Source: Hyphomicrobiales bacterium (GTDB lineage: Bacteria > Pseudomonadota > Alphaproteobacteria > Rhizobiales > Xanthobacteraceae). Taken from it: a DNA stretch of 52,515 nt. The translations under genes and the position numbers were made by a program. Positions 7,676 through 16,329 of this stretch are shown piece by piece. The stretch lies in the NCBI GenBank assembly GCA_013911975.1, contig JACESF010000024.1, forward strand, positions 1 to 52,515. The letters are read 5' to 3'. The notes under the pieces were generated by a model that saw only the letters and a program-made list of their open reading frames with translations, was not told the origin of the DNA and made no database searches. The stretch's first letter is position 1, and each line of letters begins with the position of its first letter.

Positions 7676-8872
7676 TCAGAGCCCGAGGATCGCCTTGGCG
7701 ATCACATTGTGCTGGATCTCGTTCGATCCGCCGTAGATCGAGACCTTGCGCATGTTGAGATAGGTGGGCGCGGCGGTGTCGGCCCAGGCGAACAGGGACT
7801 CGAGGTCGTTGGGTCCGGCATCGCCCCTTGTCGCAGGCAGGGCATTGGGCCCGGCCAGTTCCAGCAACAGCTCGGTGGTGGCCTGCTGAAGCTCGGAGCC
7901 CTTGATCTTCAGGATGGAAGAGGCCGGGTCCGGCTTGGTGGGATCGCGCGTCGCCTGCGCCGCGACCACCCGCATCTGGGTGATTTCCAGCGCTTTCAGT
8001 TCGATTTCAACACTGGCGAGGCGGGAGCGGAAGTCGAGGTCGTCCCACATGGTGCCCTCCCCCGCCGGGGTGGTGCGGGCCAGGCGCTTGATGCGGGCGA
8101 TGCGCTCCTTCGACATGCCGATGCGGGCGATGCCGGTGCGCTCGTTGGCGAGCAGGAACTTCGCGTAGTCCCAGCCCTTGTTCTCCTCGCCGACGAGGTT
8201 GTCCGCCGGAACTTCCACATTGTCCAGGAACACCTCGTTCACCTCGTGCCGCCCATCGATGGTGATGATGGGCCGCACGGTGACGCCGGGGGATTTCATG
8301 TCGATGAGCAGGAAGGAGATGCCCTGCTGCTTCTTCGCGTCCATGTCGGTGCGAGCGAGGCAGAACATCCAGTCGGCATATTGGCCCAGCGTGGTCCAGG
8401 TCTTCTGGCCGTTGACCACGTAATGGTCGCCCTCGCGCACCGCGCGGGTCTTGAGGGAGGCGAGATCGGAACCGGCGCCGGGCTCGGAGAAGCCCTGGCA
8501 CCACCAGTCCTCCAGGCTCTTGATGCGCGGCAGGAAGCGGGCCTTCTGGGCGTCGTTGCCGAAGGTGGCGATGACCGGGCCCACCATGAAGCAATTGAAC
8601 TGGAGCGGCAGGGGTACCGCCGCCTGCATCAGCTCCTCCATATAGATATAGCGCTGGACCACGCTCCAAGGCTGGCCGCCATGCGCCACCGGCCAGTGGG
8701 GCACGGCCCAGCCCTTGGCGTCGAGGATGCGCTGGGAGGTGACATAGTCCTCGCGGGCGAGCTTGCGGCCCTCGGACACCTTGGCGCGGATCTCCGCCGG
8801 GATCTCGGTGCGGAAGAAGGTGCGCACCTCCTCGCGGAAGGCGATTTCTTCGGGCGTGAAGCGCAGGTCCAT
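7676..8872 (-). CDS. pimC: Acyl-CoA dehydrogenase, PimC-like large subunit
   Basis: This 398-residue acyl-CoA dehydrogenase starts at the ATG 8872, which overlaps the thiolase stop as TGATG; the longer open frame upstream is thiolase antisense-frame noise. FAD and substrate motifs are canonical: FSEPGAGSDLASLKT (128-142), VNGQKTWTT (153-161) and a C-terminal IYGGSNEIQ. The MCAD-type catalytic glutamate position appears to be alanine by hand alignment, while E244 (ANERTG) occupies the isovaleryl-CoA-dehydrogenase position. Together with PimD it should oxidise dicarboxyl-CoA esters such as pimeloyl-CoA or shorter homologues, passing electrons to ETF. Confidence 0.87.
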   Translation of the reverse strand: MDLRFTPEEIAFREEVRTFFRTEIPAEIRAKVSEGRKLAREDYVTSQRILDAKGWAVPHWPVAHGGQPWSVVQRYIYMEELMQAAVPLPLQFNCFMVGPVIATFGNDAQKARFLPRIKSLEDWWCQGFSEPGAGSDLASLKTRAVREGDHYVVNGQKTWTTLGQYADWMFCLARTDMDAKKQQGISFLLIDMKSPGVTVRPIITIDGRHEVNEVFLDNVEVPADNLVGEENKGWDYAKFLLANERTGIARIGMSKERIARIKRLARTTPAGEGTMWDDLDFRSRLASVEIELKALEITQMRVVAAQATRDPTKPDPASSILKIKGSELQQATTELLLELAGPNALPATRGDAGPNDLESLFAWADTAAPTYLNMRKVSIYGGSNEIQHNVIAKAILGL

Positions 8873-10062
8873 CAGTTCGATCCCGGAATGATTTCGAAGA
8901 GGCCGGCGGCGCCCATGCCGCCGGCGATGCACATGGTGACGACCGCATAGCGCACCCCGCGCCGCCGCCCTTCCAGCACCGCATGGCCCACGAGGCGGGC
9001 GCCGCTCATGCCGAAGGGATGGCCGACCGAGATGGCCCCGCCATTCACGTTCACGCGCTCGGGGTCAAGCCCCAGCGTGTCGCGGCAATAGAGGGACTGG
9101 GAGGCGAACGCCTCGTTCAGCTCCCACAGGCCGATGTCGGACACAGTGAGACCGTTGCGCGCCAGCAGGCGCGGCACGGCATGGACCGGGCCGATGCCCA
9201 TCTCGTCCGGCTCGCATCCGGCGGTGGCGTAGCCCCGGAAGATGGCGAGCGGGGCAAGCCCGCGCCGCGCCGCCTCGGCGTCGGACATGAGGACGGTCGC
9301 GGAGGCGCCGTCCGACAATTGGCTGGCATTGCCGGCGGTGACGAAATGGCCCTCCCCGCGCACGGGCTTCAGGGCCAGCAGTCCTTCCAGCGTGGTGTCG
9401 GGCCGGTTGCCCTCGTCCTTGGAGAGGGTCACGCTCTCCTTGCGGGTCTCGCCCGTGGCCTTGTCCGTCACCAGCTTGTCCACGGTGATGGGGACGATTT
9501 CGTCGTCGAACAGCCCTGCCGCCTGGGCGCGGGCGGTGCGCTGCTGGCTTGCCAGGGAGAAGCGGTCCTGCGCCTCGCGCGAAATCCCGTAGCGCTGGGC
9601 GACCGTGTCCCCGGTCTCGATCATGGTGACATAGATGTCCGGCTTGTTGGCCATCAGCCAGTCATTGCGGAACAGTTCGCGGTTGATGGGCTGGACCAGC
9701 GAGATGGATTCCACCCCGCCCGCCACCGCCACCGGCACGCCGTCCAGCACGATGCGCCGGGCGGCACCCGCGATGGCTTCGAGGCCCGAGGCGCAGAAGC
9801 GGCTGACGGTGGCGCCCGAGGCGCTCACCGGGATGCCCGCGACCAGGGACGCATGGCGCGCCACGTTGCCGCCCGTGGCGCCTTCCGGATAGCCGCAGCC
9901 GAGGATGACCTCCTCCACCGCCTCCGGCTCGACGCCGCCGCGCGCCAGCGCGTGGCGGATGGCGTGGGCGGCCATGTCGGCGCCCTTGGTGATGTTGAAC
10001 GCGCCGCGCTGCGCCTTGCCGATGGGCGTGCGGGCGGTGGAGACGATGACGGCTTCGGCCAT
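8872..10062 (-). CDS. pimB: Acetyl-CoA acyltransferase (thiolase), PimB-like
   Basis: This 396-residue type II thiolase cleaves 3-oxoacyl-CoA to acetyl-CoA and a shortened acyl-CoA. The nucleophile is C90 in [11 protein letters not shown], the catalytic histidine sits in VGHPFG near residue 350, and the second cysteine in [11 protein letters not shown] near 382. Length is typical. It lies 19 bases after the acyl-CoA ligase and overlaps pimC by one base (TGATG). The order ligase-thiolase-dehydrogenase-dehydrogenase equals pimA-B-C-D of Rhodopseudomonas palustris, which supports a dicarboxylate-degrading role over plain fatty-acid oxidation. Confidence 0.93.
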   Translation of the reverse strand: MAEAVIVSTARTPIGKAQRGAFNITKGADMAAHAIRHALARGGVEPEAVEEVILGCGYPEGATGGNVARHASLVAGIPVSASGATVSRFCASGLEAIAGAARRIVLDGVPVAVAGGVESISLVQPINRELFRNDWLMANKPDIYVTMIETGDTVAQRYGISREAQDRFSLASQQRTARAQAAGLFDDEIVPITVDKLVTDKATGETRKESVTLSKDEGNRPDTTLEGLLALKPVRGEGHFVTAGNASQLSDGASATVLMSDAEAARRGLAPLAIFRGYATAGCEPDEMGIGPVHAVPRLLARNGLTVSDIGLWELNEAFASQSLYCRDTLGLDPERVNVNGGAISVGHPFGMSGARLVGHAVLEGRRRGVRYAVVTMCIAGGMGAAGLFEIIPGSN

Positions 10063-10081
10063 GGGAAGTCCTCGAATGAAG

Positions 10082-11758
10082 TCAGCGGGGCGCGGCGGAA
10101 GCGGCGGCTTGGGCGGCCACTTCCTCCATGAGCACCTTGGGGAGCAGCTTGCCCACGGGGCTGCGCGGCAGCGCCTCCCGGAATTCCAGGGCGCGGGGCA
10201 TTTCGTGGCGACCCAGGCGGTCGGCCAGAAACACGGTGAGGTCGTCCAGCGTGAAGGGCGCGGCCCCCGCCTTGAGCTTCACATAGGCCTTGGCGGACTG
10301 GCCGCGATAGGCGTCGGGCACGCCGATCACGATCACCTCTTCCACGGCCGGATGCTCGTAGATGGCGTTCTCCACCGCCGCCGGATAGACGTTGAAGCCC
10401 GACGAGATGATCATGTTCTTGCGCCGGTCCACCAGCTCGAACAGGCCCTCCTCGTCCATGCGCCCCATGTCGCCGGTGAGGAACCATCCGTCGCGGAACG
10501 CCGCCTCAGTGCCGGCGGCATCGCCCAGATAGCCCTTGAACACGTTGGGCCCCCGGATGGCGATCTCGCCCACGGCGCCGGGCGGCAGCGCGCGGCCGGC
10601 ATCGTCCATGTCCACCACACGCAAAGCGAGGCCCGGCAGGGGCACGCCGATGAGGCCCGGGCGGCGCGGCACGCGCTGGGGCACGCGCGACCCGGCCGGG
10701 CCGGTCTCCGTCATGCCCCAGCCATTGTTGAGCTGGGTGCCGATGAGCGCCTCGATCCGCGCCTGCACCTCGAAGGGCAAAGGCGCACCTCCGCTCACGC
10801 AGGACTTGAGGGACGAGAAGTCCACCGCCTCCACGCCAGGCCGATTGAGCAACGCCACCCACATGGTGGGCACGCCGGAAAACTGGCTCGCCTTGTGGAC
10901 CTCGATGTCGCGGATCAGCGTCTCCACGTCGAAGCGCTGGCGCAGCATCACCTCGTTGCCGTCGCGCAAATGACGCAGCAGCACGGTGGTGAGCGCATAG
11001 ATATGGAACAGCGGCAGCAGCGCCAGGGTCCGCTCCGTGCCCGCCACCAGCGGGCGACCGCCGTCACGCCAGAGGCGATACATGCTGACGGCGGCGGTGA
11101 GGTTGCCATGGCTCAGCATGGCGGCCTTGGGCAGGCCCGTGGTGCCGCCGGTGAATTGCAGCACCGCGATGTCGTCCACCGAGGGCGGCGGCGCAGTGAG
11201 CGGCAGGTCGCTGAACAGATCCGCCAGAAGCCGGACGCCGTCGCGGGCGGGAATGGGCAGCGGCGCGGTTTCTCCAACGCCCCAGCGGGCGTCCTCGCCC
11301 ACAATCACCTCGTCCACCGCGCCCGCATCGAGCTGGTCCAGCGCCTGGGGCAGGAAGCCGGGCAGGTCGGTGGTCACGAGCCGCCGCGCGCCCGTGGCCG
11401 TCAGCTTGTGGGCGATCTCGCGGCGCGCATCGAGGGCGCTGACATGCACAACGCGCGCGCCGAGCCGCGTGAGGGCGAAGAAGGCCAGCGGATGATAGGG
11501 CGTGTTGGGCAGGAGCAGGGCCACGCTCTCGCCCCGGACGATACCGGCGCGGGAAAGGCCCGAGGCCAGCCGCTCCACCTGGCGCGCCAGCGCGCCATAG
11601 GTGATCTTGGTGCCCCGGAAGTCCAAGGCGGGCGCCTGTTCCCGCCCCGCCGCGCCGGCCGCCAGAAGCTCCGGCAGGGTGCAGATCTCCAGGGGCGCGT
11701 CCCAGTCGCAGACGTCCGGGAAGCTCCGCTGCCAGAGCGGCCGCTCGGCGGGCGCCAT
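10082..11758 (-). CDS. pimA: Acyl-CoA ligase (AMP-forming), PimA-like
   Basis: This 558-residue ANL-superfamily ligase forms acyl-CoA from acid, ATP and CoA. Signatures are the P-loop-like FTGGTTGLPKAAMLSHGN, NNGWGMTE, GWFLTGDMGR and the hinge/C-domain VDRRKNMI with the C-terminal lysine motif RSPVGKLLPK. The start at ATG 11758 overlaps the stop of the upstream pimF as TGATG; a further 49 in-frame codons upstream overlap pimF and are not family-like. It should activate the diacid that feeds the operon. Chain-length preference cannot be read from sequence; medium-chain dicarboxylates are inferred from the pim gene order. Confidence 0.9.
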   Translation of the reverse strand: MAPAERPLWQRSFPDVCDWDAPLEICTLPELLAAGAAGREQAPALDFRGTKITYGALARQVERLASGLSRAGIVRGESVALLLPNTPYHPLAFFALTRLGARVVHVSALDARREIAHKLTATGARRLVTTDLPGFLPQALDQLDAGAVDEVIVGEDARWGVGETAPLPIPARDGVRLLADLFSDLPLTAPPPSVDDIAVLQFTGGTTGLPKAAMLSHGNLTAAVSMYRLWRDGGRPLVAGTERTLALLPLFHIYALTTVLLRHLRDGNEVMLRQRFDVETLIRDIEVHKASQFSGVPTMWVALLNRPGVEAVDFSSLKSCVSGGAPLPFEVQARIEALIGTQLNNGWGMTETGPAGSRVPQRVPRRPGLIGVPLPGLALRVVDMDDAGRALPPGAVGEIAIRGPNVFKGYLGDAAGTEAAFRDGWFLTGDMGRMDEEGLFELVDRRKNMIISSGFNVYPAAVENAIYEHPAVEEVIVIGVPDAYRGQSAKAYVKLKAGAAPFTLDDLTVFLADRLGRHEMPRALEFREALPRSPVGKLLPKVLMEEVAAQAAASAAPR

Positions 11759-13848
11759 CACGCGGCCTCCAGGCTCGCGAAGGTGCCCCCGCTCGCCGCG
11801 AGGCGGCGCAGCAGGGGGGCGGGCCGCAGGCTCTCGTCGCCGCTCTCGTCCGCATAGGTATCGAGCGCCGCGACGATCGTCGCGAGCCCCTCGCCTTCCG
11901 CCCAATGCATGGGACCGCCGGTGAAGGCGGGCCAGCTATAGCCGTTCACCCACACCATATCGATGTCCCCGGCGCGGGCGGCGATGCCCTCCTCAAGGAT
12001 CTTCGCGCCCTCGTTCACCATGGGATAAAGCAGGCGCGCGACGATCTCGCCGGGCGTGAAGGCGCGCCGCGCGATGCCCCGCTCGGCGGACAGGGAGGCG
12101 ATGAGCGCCTCCACGTCCGGGTCGCGCTCGCCCTTCCGGGCGCCGGCCGGATAGAGATAGAAGCCGCGCCCGGTCTTCTGGCCGAAGCGGCCCTGCTCGC
12201 ACAGCGCATCGCCCACCGGCGCCTTGATTCCCGTGACCTTGCGCGAGCGCCAGCCGATGTCGAGGCCCGCCAGATCCAGCACGGCGAACGGCCCCATGCG
12301 GAAGCCGAAGGCGGTGAGCGCCGCGTCCACCTCGTGGGGCAGCGCGCCCGCGAGCAGGACCCGCTCGCCCGCCTGGCTGCGCTTGGCCAGCATGCGGTTG
12401 CCCACGAAGCCGTAGCAGACGCCCACCACCACCGGCAGCTTGCCGAGGCGGCGGCCGAGATCGAGGCTCGTCACCAGCACGTCCGGCGCGGTCTTGGCGC
12501 CGCGCACCACTTCCAGCAGGCGCATGACGTTGGCGGGGCTGAAGAAATGCAGGCCCACCACGTCCTGCGGGCGCGCGGTGACGGCGGCGATGGCGTCCAC
12601 GTCCAGGTAGGAGGTGTTGGTGGCGAGGATGGCGCCTGATTTCACCACCTTGTCCAAGGCGCCGAAGATCTCGGCCTTCACGCCCATGTCCTCGAACGCG
12701 GCTTCCACGACGATGTCCGCATCCCCCGCCGCCTCAAGGCCCACGGCGCCGGTGATGAAGGACAGGTGGCGCTCCATGGCCTCGGCGGCGAGCGAGCCGC
12801 GTTTCACGGAGGTCTCGTAGGTGGCGCGGATGCGGGCGAGCCCGGCGGACAGCGCCTCGGGCTTCACTTCGATGAGGGTGACGGGAATGCCCGCCTGGGC
12901 GAAGCACATGGCGATGCCGCCGCCCATGGTGCCCGCGCCGATGATGGCGGCCGTGGCGATGGGGCGGGGCTTCACGTCCTTGCCGATGCCGGGAATGCGG
13001 GCGGCGGCGCGCTCCGCGAAGAAGAGATGGCGCAGCGCCTTGGAGCGGGGGTCGGCGACGAGTGCCGTGAAGCGCGCGCGCTCCAGCGCCAGCGCTTCCT
13101 CGAAAGGCAGGTCGAAGGCCGCGCGGACCGCGTCCGCCAGGGCGGCCACGTTGGGCAGGCCCGGCGATGCCTTGAGGGCGGCGGCCGACGCCGCCTCGAA
13201 GGCCGCGCGGTCTTCCGCCGTCAGGCGGTCCGCGCGATCGCGCACCGCCGGGGTCGCGCCCGCCTGCGCCAGGGTGCGGGCATGGGCGATGGCGGCGGCA
13301 ACGAGGTCGCCTTCCACAAGACGATCGGCGAGGCCGAGGGACACCGCCGTCCGCGCGTCCACCGGCTCGCCCGTCAGCATCATGGAAAAGGCCGGGGCGC
13401 CGCCGAGGATGCGCGGCAGGCGCTGGGTGCCGCCCGCGCCGGGAATGAGGCCGAGCTTGATTTCCGGCAGGCCGAGGCGCGCGGCGGGCGACACCACGCG
13501 GGCATGGCAGGCGAGCGCCAGTTCCAGCCCGCCGCCCAAGGCGACGCCGTTCACCGCCGCGACAACCGGCTTCGGGCAGCCTTCGATGGCGGCGAGCAAA
13601 TCCGGCAGGGAGGGCGGCGCGGGCGGCTTGCCGAATTCGGAGATGTCGGCGCCGGCGATGAAGGTCTTGCCCTCGCCCGTGATGACGACGGCGCGCACCT
13701 CCGGGTCGGCACCCGCCTCGGCGATGGCGGCCAGGAGCCCCGCGCGCACGGCGGCCGAGAGCGCATTGACCGGTGGGCTGGCAATGGTGAGGACCGCGAC
13801 GCCCCCCGTCTCCAACGATCGCTCCACGGCGACGCGCACGACACTCAT
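11758..13848 (-). CDS. pimF: Enoyl-CoA hydratase / 3-hydroxyacyl-CoA dehydrogenase fusion, PimF-like
   Basis: This 696-residue bifunctional beta-oxidation enzyme has an N-terminal crotonase domain, with oxyanion-hole motif AGADI (65-69) and catalytic glutamates E109 (GGGLELA) and E129 (LPEIKLGLIPGAGGTQ). An NAD-binding 3-hydroxyacyl-CoA dehydrogenase domain follows from about residue 300 (IGAGTMGGGIA), with the HFFSPA active-site motif and a C-terminal dimer domain with a second FVGNRM-type repeat. The ATG at 13848 is preferred to one 12 bases upstream because GGGAGG stands seven bases before it. It is the first gene of the pim-like operon and lies under the divergent control region that carries two palindromes. 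Confidence 0.93.
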   Translation of the reverse strand: MSVVRVAVERSLETGGVAVLTIASPPVNALSAAVRAGLLAAIAEAGADPEVRAVVITGEGKTFIAGADISEFGKPPAPPSLPDLLAAIEGCPKPVVAAVNGVALGGGLELALACHARVVSPAARLGLPEIKLGLIPGAGGTQRLPRILGGAPAFSMMLTGEPVDARTAVSLGLADRLVEGDLVAAAIAHARTLAQAGATPAVRDRADRLTAEDRAAFEAASAAALKASPGLPNVAALADAVRAAFDLPFEEALALERARFTALVADPRSKALRHLFFAERAAARIPGIGKDVKPRPIATAAIIGAGTMGGGIAMCFAQAGIPVTLIEVKPEALSAGLARIRATYETSVKRGSLAAEAMERHLSFITGAVGLEAAGDADIVVEAAFEDMGVKAEIFGALDKVVKSGAILATNTSYLDVDAIAAVTARPQDVVGLHFFSPANVMRLLEVVRGAKTAPDVLVTSLDLGRRLGKLPVVVGVCYGFVGNRMLAKRSQAGERVLLAGALPHEVDAALTAFGFRMGPFAVLDLAGLDIGWRSRKVTGIKAPVGDALCEQGRFGQKTGRGFYLYPAGARKGERDPDVEALIASLSAERGIARRAFTPGEIVARLLYPMVNEGAKILEEGIAARAGDIDMVWVNGYSWPAFTGGPMHWAEGEGLATIVAALDTYADESGDESLRPAPLLRRLAASGGTFASLEAA

Positions 13849-14192
13849 GATGCCTCCCATTATTCTGCATTGCGGAATTTAAAACCGCATATCGCGTTTT
13901 GGTGCGATGCGGCGCGATGAATGTCAAGACACCTCCCAACCCCGATAGATGGGCAGAAGCGACAAATTCCATTGTGCAGAATTGAAATCTGCAAAATTGA
14001 CATCCGTCCATCCGGCATGGCAATGAACCGGAAACCGCCGGCAGTCCCGTCAGGCGGAACAGCACGGATCAACCGTGCGGGGAGGATCGCCGCTCGCGCC
14101 TCGGCGCGCGCCGGGCCCGGACCGCGCTTGGCGCGGCAGGCCCTGCGCCGGTGCTCCGGCCCGCCAGGACCGACACCCAAGGGAGGAAACAC
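13849..14192. promoter_or_regulatory. Divergent control region with IclR-type palindromes
   Basis: These 344 bases separate pimF (minus) and the ABC binding protein (plus). Two dyads stand out. One is a 15-bp site TTCTGCATTGCGGAA at 13863-13877 (one mismatched pair). The other is TGCAGA-N7-TCTGCA at 13975-13993 (perfect arms). They share TTCTGCA/TGCAGAA half-sites, so one protein probably binds both; the IclR regulator encoded downstream (19483) is the obvious candidate. Perfect -35 hexamers TTGACA occur on plus at 13997-14002, just after the second dyad, and on minus at 13927-13922; matching -10 boxes are poor, which suits activator-dependent promoters. The rest, up to 14192, shows nothing further apart from the GGGAGGA ribosome site. 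Confidence 0.6.
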
Positions 14193-15383
14193 ATGTTCCG
14201 CAATCCGTTCGTACCGGCGGGCCGCGTGCTCGCTCTGGCCGCCGGCCTGTCGCTGGCGGCGGCGCCCGCCGTGCGCGCCCAGGACGCCACCGAGATCATC
14301 ATCGGCGCCCACATGCCGCTCACCGGCACCCTCGCCCGCTCCGGCCAGGCCTTCAGCGAGGGCATGCAGGTGGCGCTGAAGATGTGCAACGCCGCCTCGC
14401 CGAAATTCAAGGTGAAGGTCAGCGTCATCGACGATGAGAGCACCCCCGCCAAGGCCGTGTCGGCGGTGGAGAAGCTGGCCTCGGACGGCGCGGTGGCCAT
14501 CATCGGCGGCTACGGCTCCAACATCGTCGGCCCCGCCTCCGACGCCTCCGACAAGCTGGGCAAGGTCTACATCACCGCCGGCGCGGTGAGCGACGAGCTG
14601 ACCGCCCGCGGCCTCAAGACCTTCTTCCGCATCAACAACAATGCGGGCTACGAGCGCGGCATCGCCACCCTGATCTCGGACCTGAAGCCGAAGGCGGTCT
14701 CCATCCTCGCCTCCACCAAGGAGGCGCCCACGCTGCTGGCCGAGGGGCTGGAGAAGGACCTGAAGGCGAAGGGCATCGAGGTCACGATCCACAAGTTCGA
14801 CCCGGCCATCACCGACTTCAAGCCGATCATCAACAAGGTGAAGCTGCAGGACAAGCCGGACATCATCATGATGTCCGCCTATGAGAACGACTATGTGGGC
14901 ATCCTGCGCGCCGCCAAGGTGCTGAAGCCGCAGGTGAAGCTCATCGTCGGCGCCTGGTCGCTGGCGACGCCGAAGATGTACACCGAATTCCCCGACCTCA
15001 TGAACAACGTGGTCGGCACCTCCTTCCTGCCCTTCCCCGTGGAAGTGAAGGACGAGGAAGGCCGGAAGTTCGCCGAGATCTACAAGCAGAGCTTCAACAA
15101 GGAGATCGAGTATCTCTCCACGCTCGGCTTCGTGGAGACCCTCGTGCTCTGCGAGGCGGTGGTGCGCGCGGCGGAAGCGGGCACCCTCTCCAAGGGCGGC
15201 CTCGCCGACGAAATGCGCAAGACCGACCGCGCCACCATGCTCGGCCGCATCCAGTTCAACGCCGTGGGCGACAATCCCAACTTCTCGCTCAGCATGGGCC
15301 AGCACCGCGAGGGCAAGATCGTCCTCGTCTCGCCCAAGGCCAATGCGAACGGCGACGTCGCCTACCCCGCCCTTCCCTGGTGA
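14193..15383 (+). CDS. Branched-chain amino-acid-type ABC transporter, substrate-binding protein
   Basis: This 396-residue exported protein of the Peripla_BP_6 (LivJ/LivK) family starts at ATG 14193, after GGGAGGA. An earlier in-frame ATG at 14151 lacks a ribosome site and would spoil the signal peptide. The signal runs to about residue 30 (LAAAPAVRAQ), then the mature start DATEIIIGAHMPLTGTLARSG binds ligand. The next four genes encode the matching permeases and ATPases. Because the transporter is divergent from a dicarboxyl-CoA operon and co-regulation is suggested by the shared intergenic palindromes, the ligand is probably an aromatic, alicyclic or aliphatic (di)carboxylate rather than leucine. 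Confidence 0.9.
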   Translation: MFRNPFVPAGRVLALAAGLSLAAAPAVRAQDATEIIIGAHMPLTGTLARSGQAFSEGMQVALKMCNAASPKFKVKVSVIDDESTPAKAVSAVEKLASDGAVAIIGGYGSNIVGPASDASDKLGKVYITAGAVSDELTARGLKTFFRINNNAGYERGIATLISDLKPKAVSILASTKEAPTLLAEGLEKDLKAKGIEVTIHKFDPAITDFKPIINKVKLQDKPDIIMMSAYENDYVGILRAAKVLKPQVKLIVGAWSLATPKMYTEFPDLMNNVVGTSFLPFPVEVKDEEGRKFAEIYKQSFNKEIEYLSTLGFVETLVLCEAVVRAAEAGTLSKGGLADEMRKTDRATMLGRIQFNAVGDNPNFSLSMGQHREGKIVLVSPKANANGDVAYPALPW

Positions 15384-15390
15384 CACGCGC

Positions 15391-15422
15391 GGCGCGGCGG
15401 CCCCGCCGCGCCGCCCCTTTTT
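15391..15422 (+). terminator. Attenuator-like hairpin with U-run between binding protein and LivH
   Basis: GGCGCGGCG (15391-15399) pairs perfectly with CGCCGCGCC (15404-15412), and five T residues follow at 15418-15422. It sits between the stop of the binding protein and the start of livH. It looks like a partial intrinsic terminator that would leave the binding protein in excess over the membrane components, as in other ABC operons. The four C residues between stem and T-run weaken it. Confidence 0.6.
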
Positions 15423-15449
15423 CCGGCGCACGGCTTTCCCCGAGGTGTC

Positions 15450-16322
15450 ATGACCGATCTCATCCTCCAGGCGCTGTTTTCCGGCGTCCTCATCGGCAGC
15501 GTCTACGCACTGGTGGCGCTGGGCCTCGCCCTCGCCTTCGGCGCCATGCGGATCATCAACCTCGCCCATGGCGAGCTGGTGCTGCTCGCCGCCTACATGG
15601 CCTATCTCGTGGAATCGCGCACGGGCCTCGATCCCTATGCCGCCATCCCGCTCGCGCTCGTGGTGGTGGTGGGCCTGTCCTACGTGCTGTTCCAGCTCAT
15701 CGACCGCATCCGCGAGCACCGGGAGCTGAATTCGCTCATCCTCACCTTCGCGGTGGGCATCATCCTCACCAACGCCATCCTCCTGATCTTCGCGAGCGAC
15801 GTGCGCAGCACTTCCTCGCCCTTCCTCCAGGACGCTCTGTCCATCGGCCCCGTCTACGGCATGAACGGCGAGATCATCGCATTCTGCGTCTCCCTGGCGC
15901 TGATGGCGGCGCTGTGGTGGTGGCTGAAGAAGAGCTGGTATGGCCGCGCCGTGCGCGCCGTGTCCTCCAACCGCAACGCCGCCACCCTCATGGGCATCAA
16001 TCCGCGCCGCATCGAGACAGTGTCATTCCTCGTGGCGGGGGCGCTCGCCAGCTTCGCGGGCATCGCCCTCTACACCATGAGCGTGATCCAGCCGGCGGTG
16101 GGCCATGCGCTTACGGTGAAGGCGTTCATCGTCACCGTGCTCGCGGGCGTCGGCTCCATTCCCGGCGTGTTCCTGGGCGCGATCCTCCTGGGCGTTACCG
16201 AGGCGCTCACCGTGACGCTCGCCTCCTCCGCCCTCCAGGAACTGGCCGGCATGGTGCTGTTCCTGCTCGTCCTCTTCTTCCTGCCGAACGGCCTGTTCGG
16301 CGCGCGCGCCCGGCGCGGGTGA
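15450..16322 (+). CDS. livH: ABC transporter permease, LivH type
   Basis: This 290-residue inner-membrane permease has the LivH/LivM fold (about eight hydrophobic segments). Typical motifs are SGVLIGSVYALVALGLALAFG near the N-terminus, RIINLAHGELVLLAAY (about 32-47) and the AFIVTVLAGVGSIPG coupling-loop region. It is second in the plus-strand transporter operon and seven bases from the next permease. It forms a heterodimeric channel with LivM. Confidence 0.92.
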   Translation: MTDLILQALFSGVLIGSVYALVALGLALAFGAMRIINLAHGELVLLAAYMAYLVESRTGLDPYAAIPLALVVVVGLSYVLFQLIDRIREHRELNSLILTFAVGIILTNAILLIFASDVRSTSSPFLQDALSIGPVYGMNGEIIAFCVSLALMAALWWWLKKSWYGRAVRAVSSNRNAATLMGINPRRIETVSFLVAGALASFAGIALYTMSVIQPAVGHALTVKAFIVTVLAGVGSIPGVFLGAILLGVTEALTVTLASSALQELAGMVLFLLVLFFLPNGLFGARARRG

Positions 16323-16329
16323 GGCTGCC

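Noticed and set aside
13921..14379. Plus-strand frame across the divergent promoter region
   Set aside because: It runs through the palindromes and into the signal peptide of the binding protein in another frame, with no homology that I can recognise.
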